Shown here: positions 26,560 through 35,353 of the stretch, in pieces
Position numbering within the stretch: the stretch's first letter is position 1
How the letters are laid out: every line of letters starts with the position of its first letter
Assembly: GCA_944323365.1 (NCBI GenBank)
Contig: CALUSG010000025.1
Location: 1-52,049 of the forward strand
DNA length: 52,049 nt
Direction: 5' to 3'
Source of the DNA: Candidatus Gastranaerophilales bacterium
GTDB lineage: Bacteria > Cyanobacteriota > Vampirovibrionia > Gastranaerophilales > Gastranaerophilaceae
Program-made: the position numbers and the translations under genes
The notes under the pieces: model-generated
Databases searched by the model: none
The model's input: the letters and a program-made list of their open reading frames with translations, nothing else
Told to the model about the DNA's origin: nothing

Positions 26560-27239
26560 ATTTCCTTTTGTAGTTTTTGTAATTCCTGGATTTCCTTTTG
26601 TAATTCCTGTTTATTTGGTATTTTATTTATGCCTTTGTTTGTGTGAACGTCAGGAGTTATGATGCCTTTAAAAACCTTGTTTATTTCTGCTGTGATGTAA
26701 TTTAAGCGACCTAATAACTTTGCCTTCTGTTTTGCAGGTAATAAATTTTGTGCTTCTTTTAAGTCTCCGCTTACATGTGCTCTTACAGCATCTCCGTCTA
26801 TAAACGCTTTTTTCAACTTCCCGCCCTTATAAGATACATCAACTGCATTATCTAGTACCGCAGGTATTTTTTTATTAAAATCAGCGAATGCTGTAATTTG
26901 AACAGGTTCAGTTCCTCGTGGTGGTAAAATTTTACCTCGTAATTGGACTATTGGCTTCGTTTTATTTACATCCAGGCCTAGTGCAACATACCCAACCGGA
27001 TCGTTTTTTGAAAACATTTGAAGAAGTCCTGTACACATATTTTTGTCACCTTTTATTCCGCCTTTGAATGTTAAATCTTTATAGCCTAATTTCTTTAATT
27101 CTTTTACAATTTCTTTACCTTCAGGTGAAGCTTTTAATGATTCGTGAGGTAGTACTTTACGATAACCTTTAACCATTGCTTCTTTTAAAGTATTATACAT
27201 TTTTGGTGATATTAATTTTGAAACTGATGCTATTGACAT
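26550..27239 (-). CDS. Hypothetical protein, lineage-type
   Basis: 229 residues starting MSIASVSKLISPKMYNTLKE, with a GGGG ribosome-binding site upstream. The middle has beta-like segments (VGYVALGLDVNKTKPIVQLRG, VQITAFADFN) and the end is a Gln/Glu/Lys-rich helix with short heptad-like repeats (KQELQKEIQELQKLQKE), probably coiled coil. No signal peptide and no known domain. It stands alone, convergent with glmU. Its N-terminal tone resembles the other small lineage proteins here, but it lacks the F-x-G signature near the start. Confidence 0.65.
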   Translation of the reverse strand: MSIASVSKLISPKMYNTLKEAMVKGYRKVLPHESLKASPEGKEIVKELKKLGYKDLTFKGGIKGDKNMCTGLLQMFSKNDPVGYVALGLDVNKTKPIVQLRGKILPPRGTEPVQITAFADFNKKIPAVLDNAVDVSYKGGKLKKAFIDGDAVRAHVSGDLKEAQNLLPAKQKAKLLGRLNYITAEINKVFKGIITPDVHTNKGINKIPNKQELQKEIQELQKLQKEMNQ

Positions 27240-27490
27240 ATTTTTTCCCCTTTTTTAGTTTGTAACTCTTTTTGAAAATCGATTTCCCTTACTCCTTTAT
27301 TAAAAATTTTTTGTTGTATAAATTGCTTTTATTTATGCAGTTATATTGCATAATTTTTAAAAATCACGAAATATCAATACTTTCCAGTTTTACAATTCTT
27401 AATAAAACTAGAGATGTAAATTCATTATTTTAAAAATACATGAAATTTTATCTCATTTTTCTTTTTTGAAAAAGGGGGTATTATTTTAAT

Positions 27491-27817
27491 ATGGATATAA
27501 AGAAGCAGCTGGGATATAAAATAAAACGATTACGGCAGAAAAAAGGCTTGACGCAAGAGCAGCTAGCGGAAAAAGCGGATTTATCTGTACGCTCATTATC
27601 GGGGATTGAATCAGGTGAAAATTTTATGTCTGCACAAACAATGGAAAAAATTCTTAATTGTCTTAATATTAGTCCTAATGAATTGTTTTCAGCTGAGCAT
27701 TTAAGGCCTACAGATGAATTGGTAGAGGAAATTTTGGAGATTATTGAAGAAGTTAAAGATGATCGTGACAAAATAGAAAATATCTATAAAGTTGTTAAAG
27801 CCATTAATTTGATTTAA
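27491..27817 (+). CDS. XRE-family HTH transcriptional regulator
   Basis: 108 residues. The N-terminal HTH (about 5-65: IKRLRQKKGLTQEQLAEKAD, then LSVRSLSGIESGENF) is of the Cro/C1 type, followed by a short acidic helix (DELVEEILEIIEEVKDDRDKIENIYK) probably for dimerisation. A TATTAT box ends 7 nt before the ATG and a G-run lies 13-17 nt before it, so either leaderless or weakly led translation is possible. Its last 4 nt overlap the end of the convergent 27814-28101 gene. Target unknown. Confidence 0.85.
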   Translation: MDIKKQLGYKIKRLRQKKGLTQEQLAEKADLSVRSLSGIESGENFMSAQTMEKILNCLNISPNELFSAEHLRPTDELVEEILEIIEEVKDDRDKIENIYKVVKAINLI

Positions 27818-28101
27818 AAATGCATATCAAAACTTGGAGGCATACCGTTCATCTTTTCATCTTCCATTCTCATAGCAGAACCTATTGTAAAGCTTTGAGC
27901 TGAAATTCTATTAATTTGAAAAGCTAAATCTCCGTTAAATACCTGCTCATTTTCCTCTAAAAATTTAAATAAAGGATCAGCAGGTGCTTTTGCAATATTC
28001 CCTAGAGTTTCTCCGGCTTGTTTCAATGTTCTTTCCGGAACTTTTACGTTCAAGCCGAAAGGTTTATATGGTCTGTTAAATGTAAATCCTGTATCTGCCA
28101 T
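27814..28101 (-). CDS. Small hypothetical protein
   Basis: 95 residues from the ATG at 28101, chosen for the GAGGTG ribosome-binding site just upstream; an in-frame start at 28113 has none. It begins MADTGFTFNRPYKPFGLNVKVPERTL and continues with amphipathic helices. The aromatic-rich N-terminus followed by a helical body is reminiscent of, but not the same as, the F-x-G proteins in the window. No domain recognised. Ends overlap the HTH gene on the other strand. Confidence 0.6.
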   Translation of the reverse strand: MADTGFTFNRPYKPFGLNVKVPERTLKQAGETLGNIAKAPADPLFKFLEENEQVFNGDLAFQINRISAQSFTIGSAMRMEDEKMNGMPPSFDMHF

Positions 28102-28183
28102 CTTGCACCTCATTTATATATTCGGTAACCTTCCGGCTAAAATTTAATGATTTACTCTAAAAAGTAAAAAAAATTTACATTAA

Positions 28184-29560
28184 TTAATATTCTTGTTTGA
28201 ATAATTTTGTGATATTAAGCTTAATATGTCCTTCTTGTTCAATAGTTCTGATTTGTGACAGGGCATCTTCTGCTCGCATTTTCCCTGCATTTACAAGCTT
28301 GATTAAATTATTTGCGTATTTTTGCTGATTTTTCAGAGGGAAATTAAGTAATGTCTGCCATAATGGCTGGCTTTGTCTTGCTGAATTCAGACCTCTCTTA
28401 GCCAAAGCACAGTTAGCAATTGAATCTACACCGCCTTCTGATGACGGCTTTAGATGCTCTATTGAAACTAAGGACGGGTCAAATAGTCTATCCCCTATTA
28501 TATTTGGATCTACATCATTTAATTTTAATATTAATGCTTCCGGGCTTTTTCTTGATGTCGGCAAATGTTGTGCCAAATCCAGCATTTGTGACTTTAATTC
28601 TTTATCAGGCATACCTTCCAGCACTTTATTTAAATCATAAATAAATGCTTTATTACTAAACGGAACTTTTATTGGAATTCCTTTTAGCATATTAATGTTG
28701 TTTTCGCAAAGATGTTCTATTTTTTTGTAACCTTTTAATCTTGCGGTATTCAGCATATCCTCTATTAGTCTTATTTTTACTGCGTCTTTATCTGTTTCAA
28801 GTTTTTTCAGGTGCTTTTTATAAAAATCTGATTTCTTACCTGCGACTTTTAAATTCATAAATCCAAAAATCCGTTTTATTATTTTTTCGGGAATAGGTTT
28901 TTCATTATGGAACATTTCTGCTGATAAAATTTCCAAAAGTTTATCTATACGGTTTTTAAAGTTCCAATCTTCCATTTTTTCAGTGGCTTTTTTAATTTTG
29001 TATTCAAAGTCGTAAAAACTGAACTTTTGTAAAACAGGCTGGTCATATAGTTTTTTATCTGTTTGTGCCATAAAATTAAAGAAAGGTTCTATATATTCTT
29101 GTGGAAGTTTGGCTCCCAGAGTTTTTATGGTATCAAAATTAGGTTTTTGTTGTTTCCTTACTTTTGAACGTGTTTCTGAATACCAATTTTTTAGTAATTG
29201 TGAGGTTGTTATATCAGGATTTTTTTTAGCTGCTTGTTCAATTCGGTTGAAGACTTCGAGCTCAACTGATTTAAGATATCTGTTTTTGTATGGCTGAAGC
29301 TTACGGACAAATTCTGATACTGTACCTTGAAAAAGTCCTCTTGTTTTCATCTTTTTTAATTGAGAATGGGAAAGCATTTTATCACCGCTATAAAGACATG
29401 TCATATAACGGTTTAATTTCTTTAAATCCTTACCTGTCATAAGATGATTTTTGGCAGTAAAACATACTGTGTCATATGTATTATAGTAAGAATATTTTAT
29501 ATTAGATGTTCTGTTTTGGCTGCTATATGGGTATAAAAAATTTACCGGTAAAATTCTCAT
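28184..29560 (-). CDS. HNH-like motif protein with N-terminal F-T-A signature
   Basis: 458 residues. It opens MRILPVNFLYPYSSQN, an Asn/Tyr-rich stretch leading to C33-F34-T35-A36, as in the other signature proteins here. A long basic helical region follows (about 40-350). Near the C-terminus (about 380-412) is VSIEHLKPSSEGGVDSIAN followed by CALAKRGLNSARQ. This matches the HNH (beta-beta-alpha-metal) nuclease pattern: histidine in EHL, GG turn, asparagine in SIAN, final N in NSARQ. The zinc cysteines of many HNH proteins are absent. A nuclease role is inferred from that motif only. A TATATT box 7 nt before the ATG might make it leaderless. Confidence 0.7.
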   Translation of the reverse strand: MRILPVNFLYPYSSQNRTSNIKYSYYNTYDTVCFTAKNHLMTGKDLKKLNRYMTCLYSGDKMLSHSQLKKMKTRGLFQGTVSEFVRKLQPYKNRYLKSVELEVFNRIEQAAKKNPDITTSQLLKNWYSETRSKVRKQQKPNFDTIKTLGAKLPQEYIEPFFNFMAQTDKKLYDQPVLQKFSFYDFEYKIKKATEKMEDWNFKNRIDKLLEILSAEMFHNEKPIPEKIIKRIFGFMNLKVAGKKSDFYKKHLKKLETDKDAVKIRLIEDMLNTARLKGYKKIEHLCENNINMLKGIPIKVPFSNKAFIYDLNKVLEGMPDKELKSQMLDLAQHLPTSRKSPEALILKLNDVDPNIIGDRLFDPSLVSIEHLKPSSEGGVDSIANCALAKRGLNSARQSQPLWQTLLNFPLKNQQKYANNLIKLVNAGKMRAEDALSQIRTIEQEGHIKLNITKLFKQEY

Positions 29561-29594
29561 GATAAAAATATAAAATATGTAATATTAAAATTTG

Positions 29595-30194
29595 CTAGTA
29601 AACCGGAGGCGGTTGAATATATAAAGGCTTTAACTCAGCCCAGTTGCCGCTTTCAGTTTGTAATTTTTCTTTTACAATACTTAATAGAATTTCACCTAGG
29701 GGGTAGTTTTCTTGTTGGTAGGATTTCCCGCCTAAAATTTTTTGGAGTCTGTCATCGGTAATTACGTTATAATTTAATTCTTTTACTTTTTCCAGTTCTA
29801 CAGCACCTTTTATTTCTCCATCATACCAAAGGTATGCCATGTTTTTCCTTGCATCCAGTGCTACTAAATTATTGCCCTTTTCGGCTTTTGAGAGTATTTC
29901 TAATGAGGAAACGCCTATTGCTTTTATGTTTAATTGTTGGGCCATTACTCTTGCTACAGTTGTACACGCCCTTATACCCGTAAAGCTTCCCGGACCTATG
30001 TTTATGCCTATTGCGTCTAAATCTTTCGGGCTTAAATTATTATTAAATAACACATCTCTTATCGTTGAAATTAAAAATGCTGAATGGTATTTGCTTTCGG
30101 TATTTTCAACTATTTTTGAGCTTAAAATTTTATCATTATCGCTCAATACCACGTACATTTTATCCAAACAAGTATCAAAAACTAATATTTTCAC
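29595..30194 (-). CDS. tsaB: tRNA t6A37 biosynthesis protein TsaB
   Basis: 199 residues of ASKHA fold: MKILVFDTCLDKMYVVL and the GPGSFTGIRACTTVARVMA core that defines TsaB. With TsaD and TsaE it transfers threonylcarbamoyl to A37 of ANN-decoding tRNAs. It is last in the long minus-strand run and overlaps tsaE by 4 nt. The C-terminal half ends with LKPLYIQPPPVY, the usual TsaB ending (LxPxYlrpp). Confidence 0.93.
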   Translation of the reverse strand: MKILVFDTCLDKMYVVLSDNDKILSSKIVENTESKYHSAFLISTIRDVLFNNNLSPKDLDAIGINIGPGSFTGIRACTTVARVMAQQLNIKAIGVSSLEILSKAEKGNNLVALDARKNMAYLWYDGEIKGAVELEKVKELNYNVITDDRLQKILGGKSYQQENYPLGEILLSIVKEKLQTESGNWAELKPLYIQPPPVY

Positions 30195-30649
30195 TTTTCC
30201 AAACCTTCCACAATCTCTTTATTTTCTTTGCCAAAACCTTCAAAAGAATATTTGCGGGCATCGTCTTCGTATGTTACATTGATTTTTATATGGTTAAAAG
30301 GAATCTCGTCCTGCGAAAATTCCGCCCATTCCACAAATGTTGCCTGTCTGCCTTCTGAATATTCTTTTAATTCATCCAGTATTGTTTTTACGCCTTCGTT
30401 TTCCAGTCTGTACAAATCAAAATGATATACCGGAATTTGTGCTGTATGATATTCATTTAAAATTACAAAGCTCGGACTTGTAACTTTTTCTTTTACGCCC
30501 AAGGCATTTGCAACAAGTTTTACAAAAGCTGTTTTTCCCGCACCAATTTCTCCGTACAGGGTTACAAAACAGCCCATATCTTTTATCAGACGGGCAAATT
30601 TCTCGGCTAATTCCCTTGTGTCATCTAACGTTCTACATATTTTTTCCAT
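30191..30649 (-). CDS. tsaE: tRNA t6A37 biosynthesis ATPase TsaE
   Basis: 152 residues with P-loop LYGEIGAGKTAFVK, SPSFVILNEY, VYHFDLYRLE and FVEWAE, the standard TsaE order. It is the ATPase that resets the TsaBD complex in t6A synthesis. tsaE and tsaB overlap by 4 nt (30191-30194). It starts inside the end of the GGDEF gene with 17 nt shared, so the three are translationally linked. tsaD and the TsaC/Sua5 gene are not in the window. Confidence 0.95.
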   Translation of the reverse strand: MEKICRTLDDTRELAEKFARLIKDMGCFVTLYGEIGAGKTAFVKLVANALGVKEKVTSPSFVILNEYHTAQIPVYHFDLYRLENEGVKTILDELKEYSEGRQATFVEWAEFSQDEIPFNHIKINVTYEDDARKYSFEGFGKENKEIVEGLEK

Positions 30650-31847
30650 AAGCTACTACCTTGTTTCTTCCGTTATTTTTGGCTTCATATAATGCTTTGT
30701 CCACATTATTTATCAAATCTTCGCCATCACCTTGTAATTCATATATTCCCATACTTATTGTAACACTTATTTTGTTATAGTCAGGGTTGATTTCTGAGAT
30801 ATCAATTTGTGTTTTTTCAACATTTTTTCTTAAACGTTCTGCAACCATTTCCGCTTCTTTTAACTTTGTAAACGGCAGCAGTATTACAAATTCCTCTCCG
30901 CCGTAGCGTCCTGCTGTGTCATATTCTCTCAACTGTGAACGCATTACTCTTGATACTGTTTTTAATACTAAATCTCCGGCTGTGTGACCATAGGTATCAT
31001 TTACTTTTTTGAAATAATCTATATCTGTCATTATTACACAAAGCGGTGTCTTTTGACGTTTTGAACTTGCTATTTCTTGTTTTATTCTTTCTTCAAGCTG
31101 GCCTCTGTTGTAAAATCCTGTTAATGCATCTAATGTCGCATTTTTTAAAATTTCAGCATATACATTCGCCCGGTTTATTGTTGTGGCGGACTGATTTGTT
31201 AATTCTTCCAAATATTCTATTTCTCTATAGGTTAATTTTTTATCCAAATTCTTTGTTACTATGTAGCCTAAAATCTTTTCTTCAAACATTAATGGAAATA
31301 CACCAAGCTCTTCGGTTGTAACTCTTTTCCGGGGCTCTGCATTTATTATGTCAAAGATTTTTTTATCTTTGCAGGTATTCGGCCACATTAATTTGAATTC
31401 ATCATCTATTTTTATAAATACGTAAACTAAATGATCCTGTATGAATTTGTCTATCATTTCTCCCAAAAGCGGGATTATATATCTTAATTCATATTGAGTT
31501 TCAATAATTTTGGCGATATTTTTCATGACATTTTGAAACTCAAGACTCTTTTGCATTCGTGTTGTCAAAATCAGGTTTTGGAATTTTAAAGATATCATGG
31601 GCAATGCAATTTCCAAAAATTCTTGCAAATAATCATCCGTACGGTCAAACTCCGCAAATCCGATTATATTGTTTTGTTTGTATAGAGGATAATGTGGTTT
31701 GTCTGTTATGTAATCATTTTTTAAGATAATGTTAAAATGTGAAACATTAAAATTTTGGGCAAAAAAATCCTCCAAATTTGTCACAACTGTTTTTTCGCTG
31801 TAACTTTCATTTAAAATTTTTGAAAGTTGTTTTATCTTTTCTATCAT
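30633..31847 (-). CDS. Diguanylate cyclase with N-terminal GAF-like domain
   Basis: 404 residues. The C-terminal GGDEF domain (about 235-400) has an intact active site GRYGGEEF with an inhibitory I-site RxxD (REYD) five residues ahead, plus TDIDYFKKVNDTYGH. It should make cyclic di-GMP and be product-inhibited. The N-terminal 220 residues look like GAF or related sensing domains (ELGVFPLMFEEKILGYIVT, LTNQSATTINRANVYAE just before GGDEF). No membrane segments, so it senses a cytoplasmic signal. It lies in the oppA-to-tsaB run, immediately after yebC. Confidence 0.92.
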   Translation of the reverse strand: MIEKIKQLSKILNESYSEKTVVTNLEDFFAQNFNVSHFNIILKNDYITDKPHYPLYKQNNIIGFAEFDRTDDYLQEFLEIALPMISLKFQNLILTTRMQKSLEFQNVMKNIAKIIETQYELRYIIPLLGEMIDKFIQDHLVYVFIKIDDEFKLMWPNTCKDKKIFDIINAEPRKRVTTEELGVFPLMFEEKILGYIVTKNLDKKLTYREIEYLEELTNQSATTINRANVYAEILKNATLDALTGFYNRGQLEERIKQEIASSKRQKTPLCVIMTDIDYFKKVNDTYGHTAGDLVLKTVSRVMRSQLREYDTAGRYGGEEFVILLPFTKLKEAEMVAERLRKNVEKTQIDISEINPDYNKISVTISMGIYELQGDGEDLINNVDKALYEAKNNGRNKVVAYGKNM

Positions 31848-32597
31848 CTAGCCTTCAAGTTTTTGTAAAATGTCGTCTGAAATGTCAAAATTAGCATAGA
31901 CATTTTGAACGTCATCGTGTTCTTCAATTCTTTCCAAAAGTTTCATAATCTGTGAGGCAGTATTCTCGTCAGTAATCTCGATTGTGTTTTGCGGAATTCT
32001 TGTAAGTTCTGCGGTTTTACTTTTAAAACCTTGTGCCTCCAAACCTTCTGTTACTTTTTGAAAATTTTCAACAGAAGTTATAACCTTGTATTCATCTTCT
32101 TCATCTGTAATATCTTCAGCATCAAGGTTTATTGCAGCTTCAAAAAGCTTATCATAGTCAACTGATTTATCAAAAGAGATACAGCCTTTTTGGTCAAACA
32201 TCCAGCCTACGCAGCCTGTTGCACCTAAACTTCCGCCGAATTTAGTGAAATAACTTCTTATATCTCCGGCAGTTCTGTTTCTGTTATCGGTCATTGCTTC
32301 AATTACAACTGCTACTCCGCCGGGGGCATAGCCTTCATATATTAATTCTTCATAATTCTCTGCTCCGGAAGTTCCGGCTCCTTTTTCTATTGCTCTTTTT
32401 ATATTATCGTTAGGCAAGCCGGCGGCTTTTGCTTTTTCTATCGCCGTTCTTAGCCTAAAATTCCCTGCCGGATCTGCTCCGCCTAAACGGGAGGCTACTA
32501 TTAATTCCCTTGAATATTTCTGAAACACTACTGCTCGTTGTGAATCTACTTTTGCTTTTTTATGTTTTATCGTTGACCATTTTGAGTGTCCTGACAT
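31848..32597 (-). CDS. yebC: YebC/PmpR (TACO1) family protein
   Basis: 249 residues. Hallmarks: MSGHSKWSTIKHKKAKVD, LPNDNIKRAIEKGAG, YEGYAPGGVAVVIEAMTDNRNRT and the GSLGATGCVGWMF block. Family members were described as transcription regulators; related proteins help ribosomes through difficult sequences such as proline runs. It is cytoplasmic. GGGG precedes the ATG and the gene is 12 nt after mgtC. The following GGDEF gene starts on the next base after its stop. Confidence 0.96.
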   Translation of the reverse strand: MSGHSKWSTIKHKKAKVDSQRAVVFQKYSRELIVASRLGGADPAGNFRLRTAIEKAKAAGLPNDNIKRAIEKGAGTSGAENYEELIYEGYAPGGVAVVIEAMTDNRNRTAGDIRSYFTKFGGSLGATGCVGWMFDQKGCISFDKSVDYDKLFEAAINLDAEDITDEEDEYKVITSVENFQKVTEGLEAQGFKSKTAELTRIPQNTIEITDENTASQIMKLLERIEEHDDVQNVYANFDISDDILQKLEG

Positions 32598-32609
32598 ATA
32601 TTTTTCCCC

Positions 32610-33317
32610 TTATGCTTCACAAAATTCCTGAATTGATACTGATTCTATTCCTTTAAAATCATGAAACTCTTTGTATAGGTCTTTCATTGATTTTTTTAGC
32701 TTAACATCAGTTATTACAGTAATTTTAGTTATATTTTCTTTTCCGTCTTTTTTGCTTATTTCTTTTAAATCCGGGTATTTATCCACAAAATAATCATAAA
32801 TACCTACGGCATATTCTGTTGAACAATTAATTGTGATTTTAAGTCTTTTAATATTTTTAGTGCTGGAAACGAGCACATTTTTTTCAAAAAATCTTACAGA
32901 AACAAGTGTGATTATGGAAACAATAGTAGCAACAAGTGCCAAATCATACATGCCTGCTCCGCAAGCCATTCCTATTGCAGCAGACATAAACAATGTCGCA
33001 GCTGTTGTTAATCCAAAAACAGTTGCTCCGTGTCTTAATACAGTACCGCCGCCTATAAATCCTATACCGGTTACAACTTGTGCTGCTACACGGGCTGTAT
33101 CACGTGTGCCATATTCCGCATCTGTTACCGTTATTGCAGGAAATCCGTATATTGATATTATTGTAAATACGCATGCTCCCAAACATACTAGTATATTTGT
33201 TCTTAATCCGGCATATTTGTTCGTCATTTCACGTTCCAAGCCTACTGCAAAACCTAACAGTAATGCTGAAACAACTCTGATAACTATAGTTAAATCAAAT
33301 ATTCCCAGTAATTCCAT
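32610..33317 (-). CDS. MgtC/SapB family membrane protein
   Basis: 235 residues. The N-terminal four to five membrane helices contain the MgtC core: LLGFAVGLEREMTNKYAGLRTNILVCLG, then TGIGFIGGGTVLR and LTTAATLFMSAAIGMACG. The C-terminal ~75 residues are a soluble ACT-like domain. MgtC proteins are linked to magnesium stress, intramacrophage survival and F-type ATPase modulation in pathogens; their biochemical role is uncertain. It lies 1 nt downstream of the oppC stop. Confidence 0.92.
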   Translation of the reverse strand: MELLGIFDLTIVIRVVSALLLGFAVGLEREMTNKYAGLRTNILVCLGACVFTIISIYGFPAITVTDAEYGTRDTARVAAQVVTGIGFIGGGTVLRHGATVFGLTTAATLFMSAAIGMACGAGMYDLALVATIVSIITLVSVRFFEKNVLVSSTKNIKRLKITINCSTEYAVGIYDYFVDKYPDLKEISKKDGKENITKITVITDVKLKKSMKDLYKEFHDFKGIESVSIQEFCEA

Positions 33318-33318
33318 T

Positions 33319-34383
33319 TTACCTCATCTGACTTTTCGGATCGAGTACATCCCTTATTGTATCACCGATAAGGTTAAATGCCAATACCGCAACAAAAATT
33401 AAAAATCCCGGTGTCAAAAGCCACGGTCTGTATATTATATTGGTAAATTCCTGTGCTTCTTTAAGCATGTTCCCCCAGCTTGCATCAGGCTGCTGTATTC
33501 CCAGCCCCAAAAAGCTTAAACCTGATTCCGACAGGATATATGACGGTACCGATAATGTCATCGCTACTATTACAAAGCTCGTTGTCTGAGGTAATATATG
33601 TTTTACAATTATGCCTAAATCAGATTGGCCTATTGATTTAGCCGCCTGTACAAATTCTCGTGTCTTTATAGATAAAACCATACCTCTTACTACTCTTGCA
33701 AATCCTGCCCAGCCTATTAATGCAAGTATTACTACTATCAATATAAATCTTTGTATGCTTGTCATTCCCGATGGCAGTATTGAGGCTAAGATTATTAACA
33801 AATAAAAGCTCGGTATTGACATTACAGCTTCTGCAAAACGCATCATTAACGTATCTGCTTTTCCTCCAAAATAGCCTGATATACCGCCGTATAAAAGTCC
33901 TATAGGAAATAATACAAATAATGCTAAAAATCCTATCGTCATTGATATTCTTCCGCCAAAAAGCAGTCTTGAGAATACGTCACGGCCGTTTATATCCGTT
34001 CCCAACAGAAAAAGTCTTCCCGAATCTTCTACTGTTACCAAATGACGTTTCATCGGAATTATTCCTAAAAATTTATACGGCATTCCCTTTGCAAAAAACT
34101 TTAAATAATATTTTTGGGATCTATCCAGTTTGTATTGCATTTGTAAGGTTTCGTTGTCAAATTCTCTTATGTAATTATAGGTATACGGCTTTGACAGTCT
34201 TCCGTTTTCATCTATTGTGAAAATTTTTGAAGGCGGAACATAAGCCATTGATCTGTCTGAAAAATCTTTTGTATAAGGAGCCAGAAAATCCGCTAAAAAC
34301 AATGCTGCATAAATTAAACCGAGAACTATTATTGCGGCCTTTGCAAATTTATCTTTTAATAATTGTTCTATTACTTCTTTCAT
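33319..34383 (-). CDS. oppC: Peptide ABC transporter permease (OppC/DppC type)
   Basis: 354 residues. One N-terminal membrane helix, then a ~100-residue periplasmic stretch before LLGTDINGRDVFSRLLFGGRIS, the usual OppC opening, and five more helices with the permease EAA loop VVRGMVLSIKTREFVQAAKSIG. It ends with NLIGDTIRDVLDPKS, typical of the family. It forms the inner-membrane channel with OppB for oligopeptide or related substrates. It overlaps oppB by 4 nt. The N-terminal periplasmic insert is longer than in E. coli OppC (302 aa). Confidence 0.93.
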   Translation of the reverse strand: MKEVIEQLLKDKFAKAAIIVLGLIYAALFLADFLAPYTKDFSDRSMAYVPPSKIFTIDENGRLSKPYTYNYIREFDNETLQMQYKLDRSQKYYLKFFAKGMPYKFLGIIPMKRHLVTVEDSGRLFLLGTDINGRDVFSRLLFGGRISMTIGFLALFVLFPIGLLYGGISGYFGGKADTLMMRFAEAVMSIPSFYLLIILASILPSGMTSIQRFILIVVILALIGWAGFARVVRGMVLSIKTREFVQAAKSIGQSDLGIIVKHILPQTTSFVIVAMTLSVPSYILSESGLSFLGLGIQQPDASWGNMLKEAQEFTNIIYRPWLLTPGFLIFVAVLAFNLIGDTIRDVLDPKSQMR

Positions 34384-35345
34384 GTTTTAACCCTCGGATC
34401 TGTAATGATTAATAAAATATCAGCAAGCAAATTACCCGCAATAAGCATAGCAGCTCCCATCATCAGCGATGCCATAACAAGATTTATATCGGATTTTAAA
34501 ACCGCTTCCAAAATTAATCTTCCGAGTCCGGGATATTGAAAAACATATTCTGTTAAGGCTGCTCCGCTTAATAATCCTGCAAATTCAAATCCTAACAGGG
34601 TTATCAGCGGGTTAACAGCATTTCTCAATGCGTGTTTGTATATTACTTTAAATTCGCTTAGACCTTTTGCTCTTGCAAATTTGACATAATCACTATCCAA
34701 TACGTCCAGCATATTGGCTCTCATCTGACGTTGCAGCCCTGCAAGAGATATTGTAAACAAAACAGTTACAGGTAAAAATAAATGATGGGCTATGTCTTTT
34801 ATCTGCGAAATAAGCCCCATATCCGCAAAATTCGGGCTCGTTAAGCCGCCGACAGGAAACCAGCCTGTCCTTACCGCAAATATTAATAATAAAACCGCAA
34901 AGAAAAACGATGGTATTGCCATTCCGATACTCGTTAAAACTGTTAATATCCTGTCAAAAGGACTTTTCCACTTTAACGCAGCTAAAATCCCTAACGGAAT
35001 ACCGACTATCCACGTTAAAAATATTACGACTACTGTCAGTAATAATGTATTCGGTATTCTTTCTTTTAGTTTGACGCTAACTTTTTCGCCGTTTGAAGTT
35101 ATACCCAAATCTCCCTTTAAAAAGGATTTTGCCCAAAGTCCGTATTGTACTATTACAGGCTTATCTAAGCCGAGTCGTTCGGCTTCTTTTTGAAGAGTTT
35201 CCTGTGATACTGACGGATTTAGTCTTAATTCTGCAAGCGGGTCTACAGGTGACAGTCTTATTATAAAAAAGCTTATTATTGATACTATTATCAATAACGG
35301 TATTGTCTGTAAAATTCTTTTAAATATATACTTTAAGATTTTCAT
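34380..35345 (-). CDS. oppB: Peptide ABC transporter permease (OppB/DppB type)
   Basis: 321 residues, six membrane helices. It opens KYIFKRILQTIPLLIIVSIISFFI; EAA loop MRANMLDVLDSDYVKFARAKGLS; and VFQYPGLGRLILEAV near the end, all typical of OppB/DppB. It pairs with OppC. The gene is 8 nt after oppA. The genes for the two ATPases (oppD and oppF) that usually follow oppC are missing here. Confidence 0.94.
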   Translation of the reverse strand: MKILKYIFKRILQTIPLLIIVSIISFFIIRLSPVDPLAELRLNPSVSQETLQKEAERLGLDKPVIVQYGLWAKSFLKGDLGITSNGEKVSVKLKERIPNTLLLTVVVIFLTWIVGIPLGILAALKWKSPFDRILTVLTSIGMAIPSFFFAVLLLIFAVRTGWFPVGGLTSPNFADMGLISQIKDIAHHLFLPVTVLFTISLAGLQRQMRANMLDVLDSDYVKFARAKGLSEFKVIYKHALRNAVNPLITLLGFEFAGLLSGAALTEYVFQYPGLGRLILEAVLKSDINLVMASLMMGAAMLIAGNLLADILLIITDPRVKT

Positions 35346-35353
35346 AATGTTGT

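Noticed and set aside
27491-28101. HTH gene and overlapping convergent small gene as a toxin-antitoxin pair
   Set aside because: They are convergent rather than co-directional, and the 95-residue partner has no toxin features.
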